From: Mesaphorura yosii
Taxonomy: Eukaryota; Arthropoda; Collembola; Poduromorpha; Tullbergiidae
Length of the DNA stretch: 64,000 nt
Assembly: GCA_009869945.1 (NCBI GenBank)
Contig: WIXG01000087.1
Span: 62,001-126,000, forward strand
Direction: 5' to 3'
Shown here: one piece after another, positions 34,424 through 46,200 of the stretch
Numbering within the stretch: position 1 is the stretch's first letter
Layout of the letters: each line of letters begins with the position of its first letter
The notes under the pieces: model-generated
Databases searched by the model: none
What the model saw: the letters and a program-made list of their open reading frames with translations, nothing else
Told to the model about the DNA's origin: nothing
Position numbers and translations under genes: made by a program

Positions 34424-36025
34424 ATTGCAAGTGGCTATTACGATTTGAAGATTAACATAAGGCCCAAGACCAGAAAGAAACCGCCGTACTACCGCCTTAG
34501 CGTTAGCGTAATACAGTTAAGAAAATTAGGGCTATTGCAGTAATTCGTACTGTGGTGAAAATCAATAAAGCAATGAAACTTCATTATTCGGTCGCTTCGT
34601 TCGCGTTCAAGGCGTTAATTATTCCTCCTTTGGCACAAAAGGCCTATTAGGTTATTATTGCATTGACCGATTAAGCACGAGCTAAAGCTAAGTGACGAAA
34701 GAGTTTTCCTATTGCATAAGTCAAGCCAGTCCAATAATACCAATAAACCAATAATTCAGCGACAACGAATTCATAATCACGAGACCCGCCCAGCCATGTT
34801 AGCTGACGACTCCTAGAATGCGAATTCCAATGCCCAATGAGATGCCACAGCCACCGCCACAGTGTGGCAATAACAATATCATCAATGAATTACTAATACC
34901 CGTTCTAACGAGCGGTGGGCTGCGAGGCTCCTCGAATGGAAGTTTCCAACACGAATGAATAAAAGATTGCTATTCTGTGCGCTCCAGTTAAAAGAGACGA
35001 GGAGTGTGACTCATCAATTATTCAAGCATAATTTTGAATGCCCAACACCAATGATGATTGACCCTAATTTGATTGAATCGAACGCACGCACGAATTCTCG
35101 ACGGCCGGCCGACCAACTTGCTGCCGTGCCTAAAGCTCGAAACGACAACAATAACAGCATATTGAACATACAATGGAGCATTCATGCCACGGTTCAGGCG
35201 AACCGATCATGCAATTCATGTCTCATGTCGTGTTGAGTTGATTTTGGTGGCTTTCACCATTTTCTCTCGACCCAGACCGGCCCCACAACGTAAAATTTTG
35301 AGTGCACGAAGCGTGCTGCAATGTAAACACGCATAAAATAGCGGAGCCCACATTATTTTCCTGTAATCGACGGGCCTACCACCAACTCTGTAGCCTACCT
35401 CGTCGTAATCAAAATTGCACTCAGGCACACGTACGTGCTCATGTCGATAGTGTTGTGCCTCGGGTATCCATGACCACAAACCAACGACATAGCAGCCTTT
35501 CATGCTTGCAGAAAGTGCTCTACGACGATAATAACATGGCCTATTCCTAGAATCGAATTAATAATGTGGGTCTTGCAGGTAAAGCATCAAAGCTAGCTGG
35601 CTATCGACCTATCAGTAAAGTGGAGTGCATAAGCAAGAACGCAAATGTCAATTGCTTACTTGAATATTGACTTACATATCGTGTCTGAGTTGGTGAAGAG
35701 AGGAATCTTCTTCCTGACAACTACGGTATCCTTCTGGAGAGTTCATTGAATCCATTCCAGTCTTGACGTTCACCGCTTCACTTACACTGCTCATCTGATC
35801 TCTGAATTTGGGAAGATACATACTGCTAAATTCACTAAACTGATCCAACAAATTGAATTATGGAAGAAAGTGACTTCACTGAATTGTCATAATTGCAATT
35901 TGGTGAAGAAAGAAGAAAGTACTTTCACTTGGATTCTTGGATGTTGGATTCACGGAGACAGATTTATTTCGTTCAAATTCTGTTGTTTTGGTTGCATTTA
36001 TTCACAATTTCTTTGAGGGCCTAAA
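34424..36025. other. Intergenic region before CLUAP1
   Basis: The first 150 bases hold the 3' end of the duplicated gene, with AATAAA at 34564-34569. The rest should include the CLUAP1 promoter. A 95-codon frame at 35216-35503 (minus) shows no family likeness and was not called. Confidence 0.45.
34564..34569 (+). promoter_or_regulatory. Polyadenylation signal AATAAA
   Basis: The canonical hexamer lies 141 bases past the stop codon of the intronless gene on the same strand, which supports that frame being a transcribed gene. Confidence 0.6.
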
Positions 36026-38726
36026 ATGTCGTTTCGGGATTTGAGAAGTAAGTCAATCATACCGTACAAAGAATTAGTTCAGGGTGCCAGGTGATATGTG
36101 GGGTTGTGGTCAAATGTATTTTACAGATTTAAGCGAGACCCTACGAAACATCAACTACCCACGCCTAATGTCACTGGAAAACTTCCGCACACCCAATTTC
36201 AAGCTGGTGGCGGAGATTTGCCTGTGGCTCATCAAACAGTACGACCCTGACACGGATGAGAGTCAGCACAATGTGGAGACGGAAGCCGGGCGTGTGAAGT
36301 TCATTACTTACTTCGCCGAGTTCACGGTAAGACTAAACGCCTTAACCTCTCAACTTGACTGATTGACTGATTCAAGAATTGCGAATTGATTTTGGCCGTT
36401 CTTTCTATTTTCGTATTCATCAAATTTTAGCTGAAGCACGTGCAAGTCAAACTTAATACAAAAAGACTATACCAAGCTGATGGTTATGCTGTCAAGGAAC
36501 TAATCAAAGTCGCTGCAGGACTTGACCATGGTAAATCCCACCCTTTCAATGCCAGTCCAGAAAGTCTCAAGGCGAAGGCACAGGAGGAAGAACAGTTGTC
36601 CAACCTAAACTTGGGAAACAATGTGAGCCTTGTTCCCATTACATTAGTTCATTTGTTTCATTGCAATTGAGGTGGATTGATTCTGACTTTCTGACCTTCT
36701 AGCTTGAAGAATTAAAACGTGCCCGAACTCTGGGGATGAAAATCACTCAACGTGGTGGAGCACTTTACGACTTGTTGAGCAAAGAAATTACACTTCGCGA
36801 AGCACGCTACAAAGCACTTTCGAAAGCATTCGAGCTTGATGAAGTCCAGCGAATACTTCAAGCGGCCATCAAAGCAGGAGAAGGAGAACTTATCAAATCT
36901 GAAACAATGCTCGAAAATGTGGTGGCCAATGTCAGTGCAATCCAGCTAAAAATGGATAAGAAACGTTCTGAGCTGGAGAGAAGCGAGAAACGATTGTCCA
37001 CACTCAAGAAAGTCAAGCCGGCGTTTATGGACGAATATGAAAAATTGCAAGCTGAGCTGGAGAAGGCCTACCGCGAGTATGTTGTCAGATTCCGTGTCCT
37101 ACAATCTCTCCACAATCAGGTCACAGAAATGGAAAGAACAGAGTCTGAGCGGAAGGCTGAAGAAAGACTCATAACGCAAGAACTCACGTCGGACGATTTG
37201 CTACTTTATCATCATCGGTCTATGAAGTCAGACTTTTCTCCGAATGCTGCGAGAAATTCGTACGAGGAGAAAGACGATTCTGAGGACGCTGACGGGGACG
37301 CGGAAGGTGGATCAGATGAAAACTCAATTCAATACAATGCTAGAGAATTTATGCTTTCACGTGGTGGATCGTTGTCGAGAATGAGACGGCCTCAAGAACA
37401 GCAGCGCGCGGCTGTCAGTGTTAAGAATGGTCCACGAGCAAATGGCCCCGTGCCGTCAAAGACTGGGCTCATGAATGGTGCTGCCAACGGAAAGTCGGCA
37501 AGAAAGAGTGCAGGCAAACCAAAAATGTATGGAAATCTCATGAACGGAGATGACGACGACGAATCCGAGTCGGACGTTCTGCTGCTTGACGACGACAATC
37601 TTGACCAATCTGAGCTGCTGTCGGATGGCATCGATGATGATGAAGACGATGATATCGATAACGAATTGATGGAAATGTAAGGCAATGGTAGAAGTACAAC
37701 TGTACGAGAATCTTCAGGCAGGCAGGTGAAATAATCTGAAACTGAAACACCTCCTATTGGCCTTACAGGGGAAGTGATATTTCCGGTCGGGCTGTGCTGT
37801 CAAATGCGAAACATAATTCGTTGGATCCAAAAGTGCAAACAGCGAGAAGACAGAAGCCACCTCTAACTACTAATGGAGTCGGTGCTGCAACATTCAGGAA
37901 AGATTCAAGAGCATCTGCTGCTGCGGTGAATGCAAACGTACCGGCTTCATCAACAAAGCGCAGCAGCAACGCAAAAATAGGTGGCCCACCGACGGCAGTA
38001 CCATCCACTTCGACAGTATACATCTACGACGAGAATGGAATGGATACCTACCAGAACCAAATGTTTAATGACGAAGACCTTGTCGTTCCCAACGGAATGA
38101 TTCCACATCGCCCGTCACGCAAGCAGTCGTCGCATTTCCAGCAAGAAATGTCCTTCATCAGCGATGAAGTAGACGGTTTTGGTGACAGCTCGCTTACGAA
38201 GCCACTCGAGGCTCCAAAACCATCAACAGCTATCAGTAGCCTTACGTACAGAAAATCTTCAAAGAGCAAGTCGTCCAGTCGTGGGCACAGAAGCGATCAC
38301 GAGCACGAGCGCCGAAATGGTGCAGCATTGACAATGACCAACGGCAACGAGGATAACGACGGGCTCGAGAATTGTGATAATAATTTTAGCGAAGCGCATC
38401 AGGGTCGCAAGAAATCCTCCGCCGGTGGTTCTCATCACAGCTTGTCCCGAAGTCACCACCGATCGGAATCGGGAAGCAGCAGCAGTCGAAGCAGTGCCGC
38501 TGGCGCCGGCGGCAGACCAGAATCCAAGTCAAAATCGGGTCGACATCACAATAACGGCCAGTCTGCATCGTACTTCGTTAGTCAGCCGAGTATCGTGATG
38601 GAGGAGGAACACGAACACGACGAGTTTGGTGGTGAGTTCGAGTACGAGCCGCAGACACGCGTAGGAAGACCACCAAGCCGACCAGGAAGTCATTACGCGA
38701 AGAAACGTGAAGAAATGCTCGACTAA
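36026..38726 (+). CDS. CLUAP1: CLUAP1 / IFT38 intraflagellar transport protein, 5 exons, long C-terminal extension
   Basis: CLUAP1 is the IFT38 subunit of IFT-B, which carries cargo along cilia. The exons are 36026-36047, 36127-36326, 36431-36622, 36703-37676 and 37769-38726, giving 781 residues. The N-terminus MSFRDLRNLSETLRNINYPR and SLENFRTPNFKLVAEICLWL form the calponin-homology-like fold of the family, and KLNTKRLYQADGYAVKELIK follows. Exon 4 encodes the coiled coil (ALYDLLSKEITLREARY, RRSELERSEKRL-type repeats, CLUAP1-like PAFMDEYEKLQAELEK) and then acidic tracts. The donor ending exon 4 lies inside GTAA, so keeping the 92-base intron gives an immediate stop and a protein of about 463 residues, near the 413 of human CLUAP1. 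Splicing instead adds about 320 residues of Ser/His/Arg/Asn-rich disordered sequence. AATAAA is at 38856-38861. Confidence 0.93.
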
Positions 38727-40275
38727 TTTACGGCAAGATCACAGCAATGAAGAACAAAAGCTTCAATCACCAATCTTTGGCAGAGGAAGAACGGGATGAA
38801 AACGTGTACTAAATAATTAATCTTGATTCAATGTATACAGAGTTATATTTCACGAAATAAACTGTTTAAAGTATTCAGAGGGAGCGTAATCACTGGTCAC
38901 CACAAGACACTGCGTAGGTTTCTCTTTTAAACGTGTTATAGTTTTATTTCAACCGAATAATGTTTATTTGAGATTTAACAAATCAGCTATATTTTTCATG
39001 CTAATTTCTCTTAAATAAACGTGCGTCTCATTCTGCTTCGAATAACTTACGTTCTTAGCCTTAATTTGAACGTTCACTTAACTAGTATTTAGCATGCAAG
39101 CTGGTACCAAATTAATTTCACCTGAAATGAACGCCATTATTCGCTAAGTTTAGTGAAGGTTGAACAAACTCAGAAGGGATCTTAATTAAACATAAAGTGC
39201 ACTAGATCGACGCTTTTAATAAGCTGAAATCATGCGACTAATCGCTTTAAAGTTACTGTCCACGAGTTCAATGGCACTTATTGCATGTTTCACAATATTT
39301 CTTCCATTTCAACGTTCCAATAGCCTATTTAAAGTATTCAACGGGTAGTACAAGACCTTAATTATTACAAAGACAAGTACATTCTTACTCTATGCCCTGA
39401 GAAATTGTGGAAATGTCTCAAAAACTGTACTCAAGTTTCTTACCTGCTACAGTTTCACGTTTCACTGCTACTTCTACTGCTTAATTAGTCGTGCAAATAT
39501 GAGATGAGACACTTCCGAACATGAACATATGTATTCAGGTTTATTTGCAATTTGCAATGTACAAATTGGACAGCAAATCTGATGCAGTTTCTTTCTCGTG
39601 CTTAAAGTTTACAGTATTTTGTAAGGTTATGCGAGGAATTAATTGCTTTTATACTTCAAGGTTAATAATTTAAGCTCTAACACAAACGTTTGTGCTTGTG
39701 CATGACTACTGAAAGCCTTATCCATATGTACAAGGTTCTGCTGGTGCTGGTTTACAGTACAAGTGCAAGGCAATCTGTTAATTTACAGTTTACAACCGTT
39801 CGTTTACGCTTGAACATTTGAAAAACACGTCCGACCTTTTACTGGCAAACGGTAATGGCTTTGGTGAATTGCAAATCGTACTTCCTATACAAGTGCAGTC
39901 GAGAGCTGAACACGGACGTGGCATGCGAACGCGGACGAAACGAGACAACTTACTCAATTGAACACTAAACGTTATGCTTTAACTGAGAACACTGGACACA
40001 AACTGTTTGTTGAACAAATGGGAGAGAAATGTAACTTCAGTCTCAGAATAACCACCTTTCGTAGATTTCCTCTTGCGTCGACCTGCTTGCGAGATTTTCA
40101 GTTGCAGGTCTTGGAAACTTTAAAGCATGCATGTAACAATGAACGGGAATTTTCTTTAAACCATTAACAAGTTCAGTCTTTGGGCAAAAGAACCATCTCG
40201 TTGAAGGAGTTCTTGTTTTCCTTCTTCAGTAATAATGCAACATTCAAGACAAGACACATTTTGACTTTAACTAAA
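38727..40275. other. Overlapping 3' region of CLUAP1 and the Caskin-like gene
   Basis: The two genes converge here. CLUAP1 probably ends just after AATAAA at 38856-38861. Several AATAAA words on the minus strand (for example near 38941 and 39540) could end the Caskin-like transcript, giving it a 3' untranslated region of roughly 0.7-1.3 kb. No coding frame is supported. Confidence 0.5.
38856..38861 (+). promoter_or_regulatory. Polyadenylation signal of CLUAP1
   Basis: AATAAA lies 130 bases past the CLUAP1 stop of the long form, on the same strand, supporting exon 5 as the true last exon of at least one transcript. Confidence 0.6.
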
Positions 40276-43200
40276 TTACGAACGCTTCGACTGAATTTCT
40301 TGCTCAAGAATAGCATCCAATTCATCGGTCAAGTCAGCCAGCATGTTGCCAATGTCGCTAAGTACATCTCCGGTACCTACAATTATATTTCAAAGGTTGT
40401 GATGTGCTCCTTGAGATTGTGAGATTCAGTGGTACCTGAACTGGAAGATGAGGAGGGAGCTGATGCAGGATTCTTTCCAGCTGATGTGGTAGCAGCATTT
40501 GCTACTAATTGCGCGGTTGAACGGTTTCCTGGTTTCTGTTGCTTTATGGTGCCCGCATTGTCATTTGCGAATGGAATGGATTCAGACTCCGTGCTTGAAT
40601 TGGACTGAAATAAAACAAATTCGTCAAGTTAGCTGAGCTATTTAAGTTCGTTAGGGCAAGCCAGTCAGGTTTCTTCGTCAGCACTCACCTTAAAACTTGC
40701 GTCAGATCCATTTCGTCGAACCCCACGAGATATTAGACTACCAGGGAGATCTGCGTCAGAAAAATCGCTCCCGACAGGAGATGGATCACGAGATCTGTTT
40801 GTGGGCGTATTCGATCTGTTGGCATTGTTGTTGAACTGCGGGTGATGATTCTGATATTGACCATTGCTTGTGGGTAATTTGGACGCTGGATTAATGGGGC
40901 CGTTGTAACTACTATAATGACTAGGAGTATTATGGTTGTACGGTGCCGAGGACAAAGCCTGTACGCTACTGTTGGCGTGACTATTAACCACTACTGGGTT
41001 CTTCTTAATTGGATAACCGGCGGGTGGGTGATTAGGAGGCAGACTTTGGGGCCCGTGCGATTGTTGGGGAAACGCCATGTCATCAGGCGGTGGAGGTGGA
41101 GGTAGCTCATCCATTGAAGTATTCAACGAGGAACTGCAAAAATGACAACATGAAAAATATGAGCGTATGGCAAAACCACTGACGTTTTCATTTTTTTACA
41201 TTTTGCATACCTGTACAATGTACTTCCACACGACTGCAGAGCCGGTGGTGGAGGCGGCAGCTGATGGACATCGTAAGGTGGGTAATTGTTGGCGGCTCCT
41301 TGCTGAATGCTACCCAACTGTCCATAGATTCCATTCTTTCCAGCAGACGCTGAACCACTTACTCGCCTCGGTGGTGGCGGAGGGCCATTTTTCAGCGTAC
41401 GCAACGTATTGTACCCACCATTATTCATTCCGTGGCCGCCGCTACTTGCTTGACTGTAGGACTGTGTTCTTCCAAGCTTGCTTAAACGGCCCATGTCTCT
41501 GGGAAGGCTTTTGTATCCATCACTGTACGGAACTTGTGGCGCCTGTACTGGAGCATAGGCTAAACCGTTACTGTCCCCACCAGGTGCCTGCTGCGCAGGC
41601 GAGTTTAAGCTACCACCACCCATTATTTTCGCAATCGGCTTGTTCTTAATTAGCCTTGGAAGGGTGCTCGTGGAAGAAGGTGAAGGCAGCGAGCCCGCTC
41701 CTTGAAATTCATTCGTCGGTGTTGTATCACCGCCTTCGTAGTCATAATTTGATTTGACTCCTGATCTTTGCCATCCTGCTTGACTATTCGGATTGTTATT
41801 CTGCTGCTGCTGCTGAAGTGGAAGGAATGAAGAAGTCCCATAAATCGGTTCTTGAGCAGAAACGTTTTCCAACGATTTTCTGCGACCGCTCTTGACTTGG
41901 ATTGAAATTACTTCGGGTTGATATTGTGGTGTGCCAGGAACAGGTGCGGGAGATGAATTACTTGATGAAGGATGATGATGCAGTTGCGGTTGATGTGTAA
42001 GTATTGTTCCGATTGGAGACGTCCCATTATTGGTAATTGTGGTATTGTTACAAGAATACAAGGACGAGGATGATACTTGCTGTTGCGGTTGAAATTGATT
42101 TGGGCTCTGACGGTATATTTGATGCTGTTGTGGTGGACCACGGGGAAACGGATATGAATTATTGGTTCCATTGTTGTTGCATGTCGTCGAAGATCCTGAT
42201 GAGTTTTGCAACATTGACTGTTGTGGAGAAGAGTAAGGCATGGCTCCGTGATGAGATGATGACGCAGAGGCAGAATTGTTACTGCTACAGCTACTAATTG
42301 TGTTCAGTATTGGTCGACTAGGATAGTTCTCCTGTGTCAGAAATAAGGCATTAAAGACATAAGCCGAGCGCTGTACAGTTACCAAAAATATGAAGACTTC
42401 TCAATTCATGTCGTACTTACCACGTACTGCGGCGAGTTGCTTTGTTGCTGGAGTCTTTTACCAGATAAAATGTCCTCAACGCGTTTTATAGCCAGCATGA
42501 ATTTTTTCTGATGTCCCAATTTTAAAATTCCAATTTCTTCGAGATCTTCCCAAGTAATGGTTGTCGCCTGTAAAACATGATATCACATCTTTACAAACAC
42601 TTGTGATTGACCGAATTTTTCCAATTTCTTAAATGGCTTTGCACAAGCAAATACTCTCATACGAAATCCCAGATCGCGACTCATGCCGTAAAATACAAGA
42701 AACGTAGCCACTTTCGCTTTTTAGCTGTTATCCATGAATTTACCATAAATCATTTGGAATGTGGTTTCCCAACATATGAAAGCAAGCGCAGAATTTGCGG
42801 TTTTTACTTTTTACGAGCCAACTTGCTCAATGCTAATGCTTCCAGTTGCAGTTCAGACTCAAAGCTGCGGCCGGCCAGTCTGATTTTATGAGACAACAGT
42901 TTTATTCAAGCTCTTTTAAATTCAAGTGCCGACACTTGTTGCTTCTGCTGGCCCAAGACTTCAGCATGGGCACGGGCTTAAGCTTTATTGTCTCGAAGTC
43001 TGCTGCTAGTGTCAGGTCCATTGTATTAAGTTCAGAATTAAATTCACGAGAAAGGGTCGTAAAACTTTATTGCATTGCCTTGTACTGTGACATTGGTCAT
43101 GTGCGGTAAGAGGCCGTTTCTATTTTCTCTAATCCACTAAAATATGAAAACGGCATTAAAAGTTAGCCCGAGTCTGTGCTGTTAAAGCGTTTTTTGAGTC

Positions 43201-46200
43201 AGTCTATGTAGAGGAGTAATAATCTCATAAAAGCGTAACTGTAGCACATAAAACGACAAGAAAATTGGATGTCAAAACTCTAACCCAGTAATTACGTAAT
43301 TGTGCTACTAGTACAAGAATAGTGCGTAATTACTACTACGGAGGGACGTCTCGAAGGAGGATATGACGGGTTGTTAAATTTCAAGCAAGCCCAGTCCCAA
43401 GAAGGACATGTCAATATTTTCATGGTTTACGATTTTGCACGGCTAATAATGTTATTACTTATTACACCTCACACTCGCATCATCCTGTGGCTGGTCAGCA
43501 AGCGCAGCGTACGTACGTCAAAAAAATGCGCATAAAAAATTTCACACCTGTCGAACCGAGTGATAGCCTTGCGCCCTCAGCTTGGTTGTGTACTCGTCAA
43601 GTTTCAGGACTCCAAGCCACTCTTCTATTGACCCCTGAAAGTGCAATAAATCAATTGTACTCAGAATTGTAAATATTTTTCACACGTCTGCGAGCGCAAC
43701 AAGGTGCGAAGTGCGGCAATGCATTGACTTACGGGAATATATTCTGGCAGTCCGTCAGGAATATTAAGTTGTGATATTTCCGATTTGAGCCTCTTCCGAT
43801 GATTTGGTTTGGTGACGCCAATTGCCTGAAAACAATTGCAACAAATAGTTGAGCAGACCGTTCAATGTGACAAAATTAAAACTTGACTTACGTTCAAGTC
43901 CTCTGGTGTCATGCGACAAATAGTCACCATGTCATACCCAGCTTGAATGAAGCTCTGGTAGTAACACTCAAAGTGAATTCCAGTCAACCATGCGTTTATC
44001 ACTTCGTGATCCTGTAAAGGAAAGTGGAGCTCAGAATCCAGTAACATTTTCAACCGCAATGACAGCAACTCAGCAATCGTGCGTAATTGCGGCTATAAAC
44101 AATAAACATAAATTTGGAAGCCAGAACGCAATTACGTTAACGCCATGTATCATAAGTTTCGCCATTGCGGCTTCGTCTTGCGTGATGGAATAAAACTATT
44201 ACGTGTACGTCCTACGTTGCGGTTTGCAGAGCGACTTACTGGAATTCCTTGGGCAATCATGGCTGCGACATCAAAATTGCAAATATCCTCTGGCGCAATG
44301 GACCCCAGACTTGAATTTGAACTATGATACGAATGCCGAAAGCTGCCTGATGACGACTCCGAAGAGAGCCCAGAGAAACGCACTCCTTGGTAAATGGTTG
44401 ACGCCGACGCTCGACCCGAATCGAAACTCGATGCTGAGTGACGAGAGCCGCCAGACCCACTGGTACCCGAGTTGCTATTGCTTCCACTGCCACTGCCAAC
44501 TGAACCAACGGCAGATCCAGAACCAGAACCTGTGTTCGAGGAAGCTGTTGAGCTTGGACTTTCTCGACCAGGACTCTGTACACAGCAGAAACGAGAAAAG
44601 AAATGCCACGATTAAAGATCAAGTCAGACAAAATAAAAGCACTGCATCTTTTGTAATGCAAATGCAGTAGAGTAAGAGAAAATATTTAGCAGTGCTACAC
44701 TTAAATACGATTTCGGATTCCTTCACTTGATTTTGACTTGGCTTTTGGTTATGATTAACGTACCTGCGTCATATCAATGCCCTGGTCTTCCAGTGAGATT
44801 TGTGTTTGGTAATGATTCGTAGCTGCTCCTGCTGCCGCCGCGGCCGCATTATTGATGAGTGGAGAATGTTGGGACGACGGAGAGAATATATTAGGCGAAT
44901 GCTGATGAGGATGGTGGTGATGATGGTGATGGAGATTATGGTGGTGATGGTGAGCCGTGGCCGCGGCCTGATGATTATTCGTCGAAGCGACCGAGTTTGA
45001 AGAAGCGGAAGTCAAGGTTGAAGATCCATGGGAAATCGTACTGCCATTGCTGCTGCTAATGCTGCTATTCGACGATGAGGGTTTGTTGTAGTAAGGATCC
45101 ACATGCACAGTCACATACTGGGAGGAAGTCTGTCCATTCGGAGTGCTGCTGTTCACCCCGTTCGTGGTGCCACCACCAATCTTTCCATACACGCCCTGTG
45201 AAATGACAAAACCTCCACATGAACTTGGTCTCCAAGTTTTCGTTTCATTACGATTTTCAAATGTAGTAAATGGAATGAGACAATGCAGGTACGAAATTAA
45301 TGCCCAATGTGCTCCAATTTCAGTGGACTAAATAGAAATAGCATATTTTGAGTTTTGACTCATCTTCATGCTTTTAGTGTGTTTATAAATCGCAAACGCA
45401 CACGGGCACGCACCGGAAATCCCAAAGTATTTTGTACAATCTTCAAGTCAATTACTCATGCATGAAGTCAGGCTGTCTCAGCCTCAGTCCGAGCTCATAT
45501 CATCCTTACAATCGCGTAAACGCGTGGTACGTGTTGTCAAGGTCTCGCTCGTAAAGACAAGATTCATATCTAAAGTAGGTAGGCGAAAAATAGTTTGGCG
45601 TTTAATAACTCTATTTAGCCCTCCATTTCCTTTTCACGTACTTTTCTTTTCTGGGTTTTAAATCCGTGTGTAGCGTGGAGCGTGCTTGTGCTTAAGCGTG
45701 TGGAACGCCAAAACATTATTGCATCTTCGCCTTTCGCCATTTCGCGCATTGTACACGTGGAAAGAGAAAATTAGAATAGGAGCTTAGCGAAATTTATTGT
45801 GTTGATGCTTCAGTTCAGTTTCTGTGTCCTAATAATATAGTTTAGTGAACTCCTTCATTCATTCCCATTCCTGGCCATGCAGTCAGTCTGCGGCGAATGG
45901 AGCAGGATCATGTTTAATATCGTTAATGTTAATGATGATGGTGTGAAACATTCACACACCTGCCTGGCCTGCCTGCCTTATGTAATCAAATCCCTTCGTT
46001 CGCGTTTGGCAGTTTTTTGCCCTCCTTTCTTGTACAAAGTGTGTGTGCGTGCTAAGCTATAAATATTGTTCATGTCCTGAAGATTATCATGCATCCAAGT
46101 ATGGCACAGACTCCAGTCGCAGTCTGCGTGGTGCACTGAACTGCAACTATGACGACGATGATAAGCATTGTTAACACGCATCAGCGCAATGGCAATACAC

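Noticed and set aside
44257-44661. Alternative frames over the Ser/Gly-rich Caskin exon, on both strands
   Set aside because: Low-complexity triplets open several frames; only 44240-44575 in the SAM-linked phase fits its neighbours.
44890-44955. His-codon repeat tract (ATGGTG/GATGAT) considered as a microsatellite only
   Set aside because: It lies in frame within Caskin-like exon 4 and encodes a His-rich linker, so it is coding low complexity.
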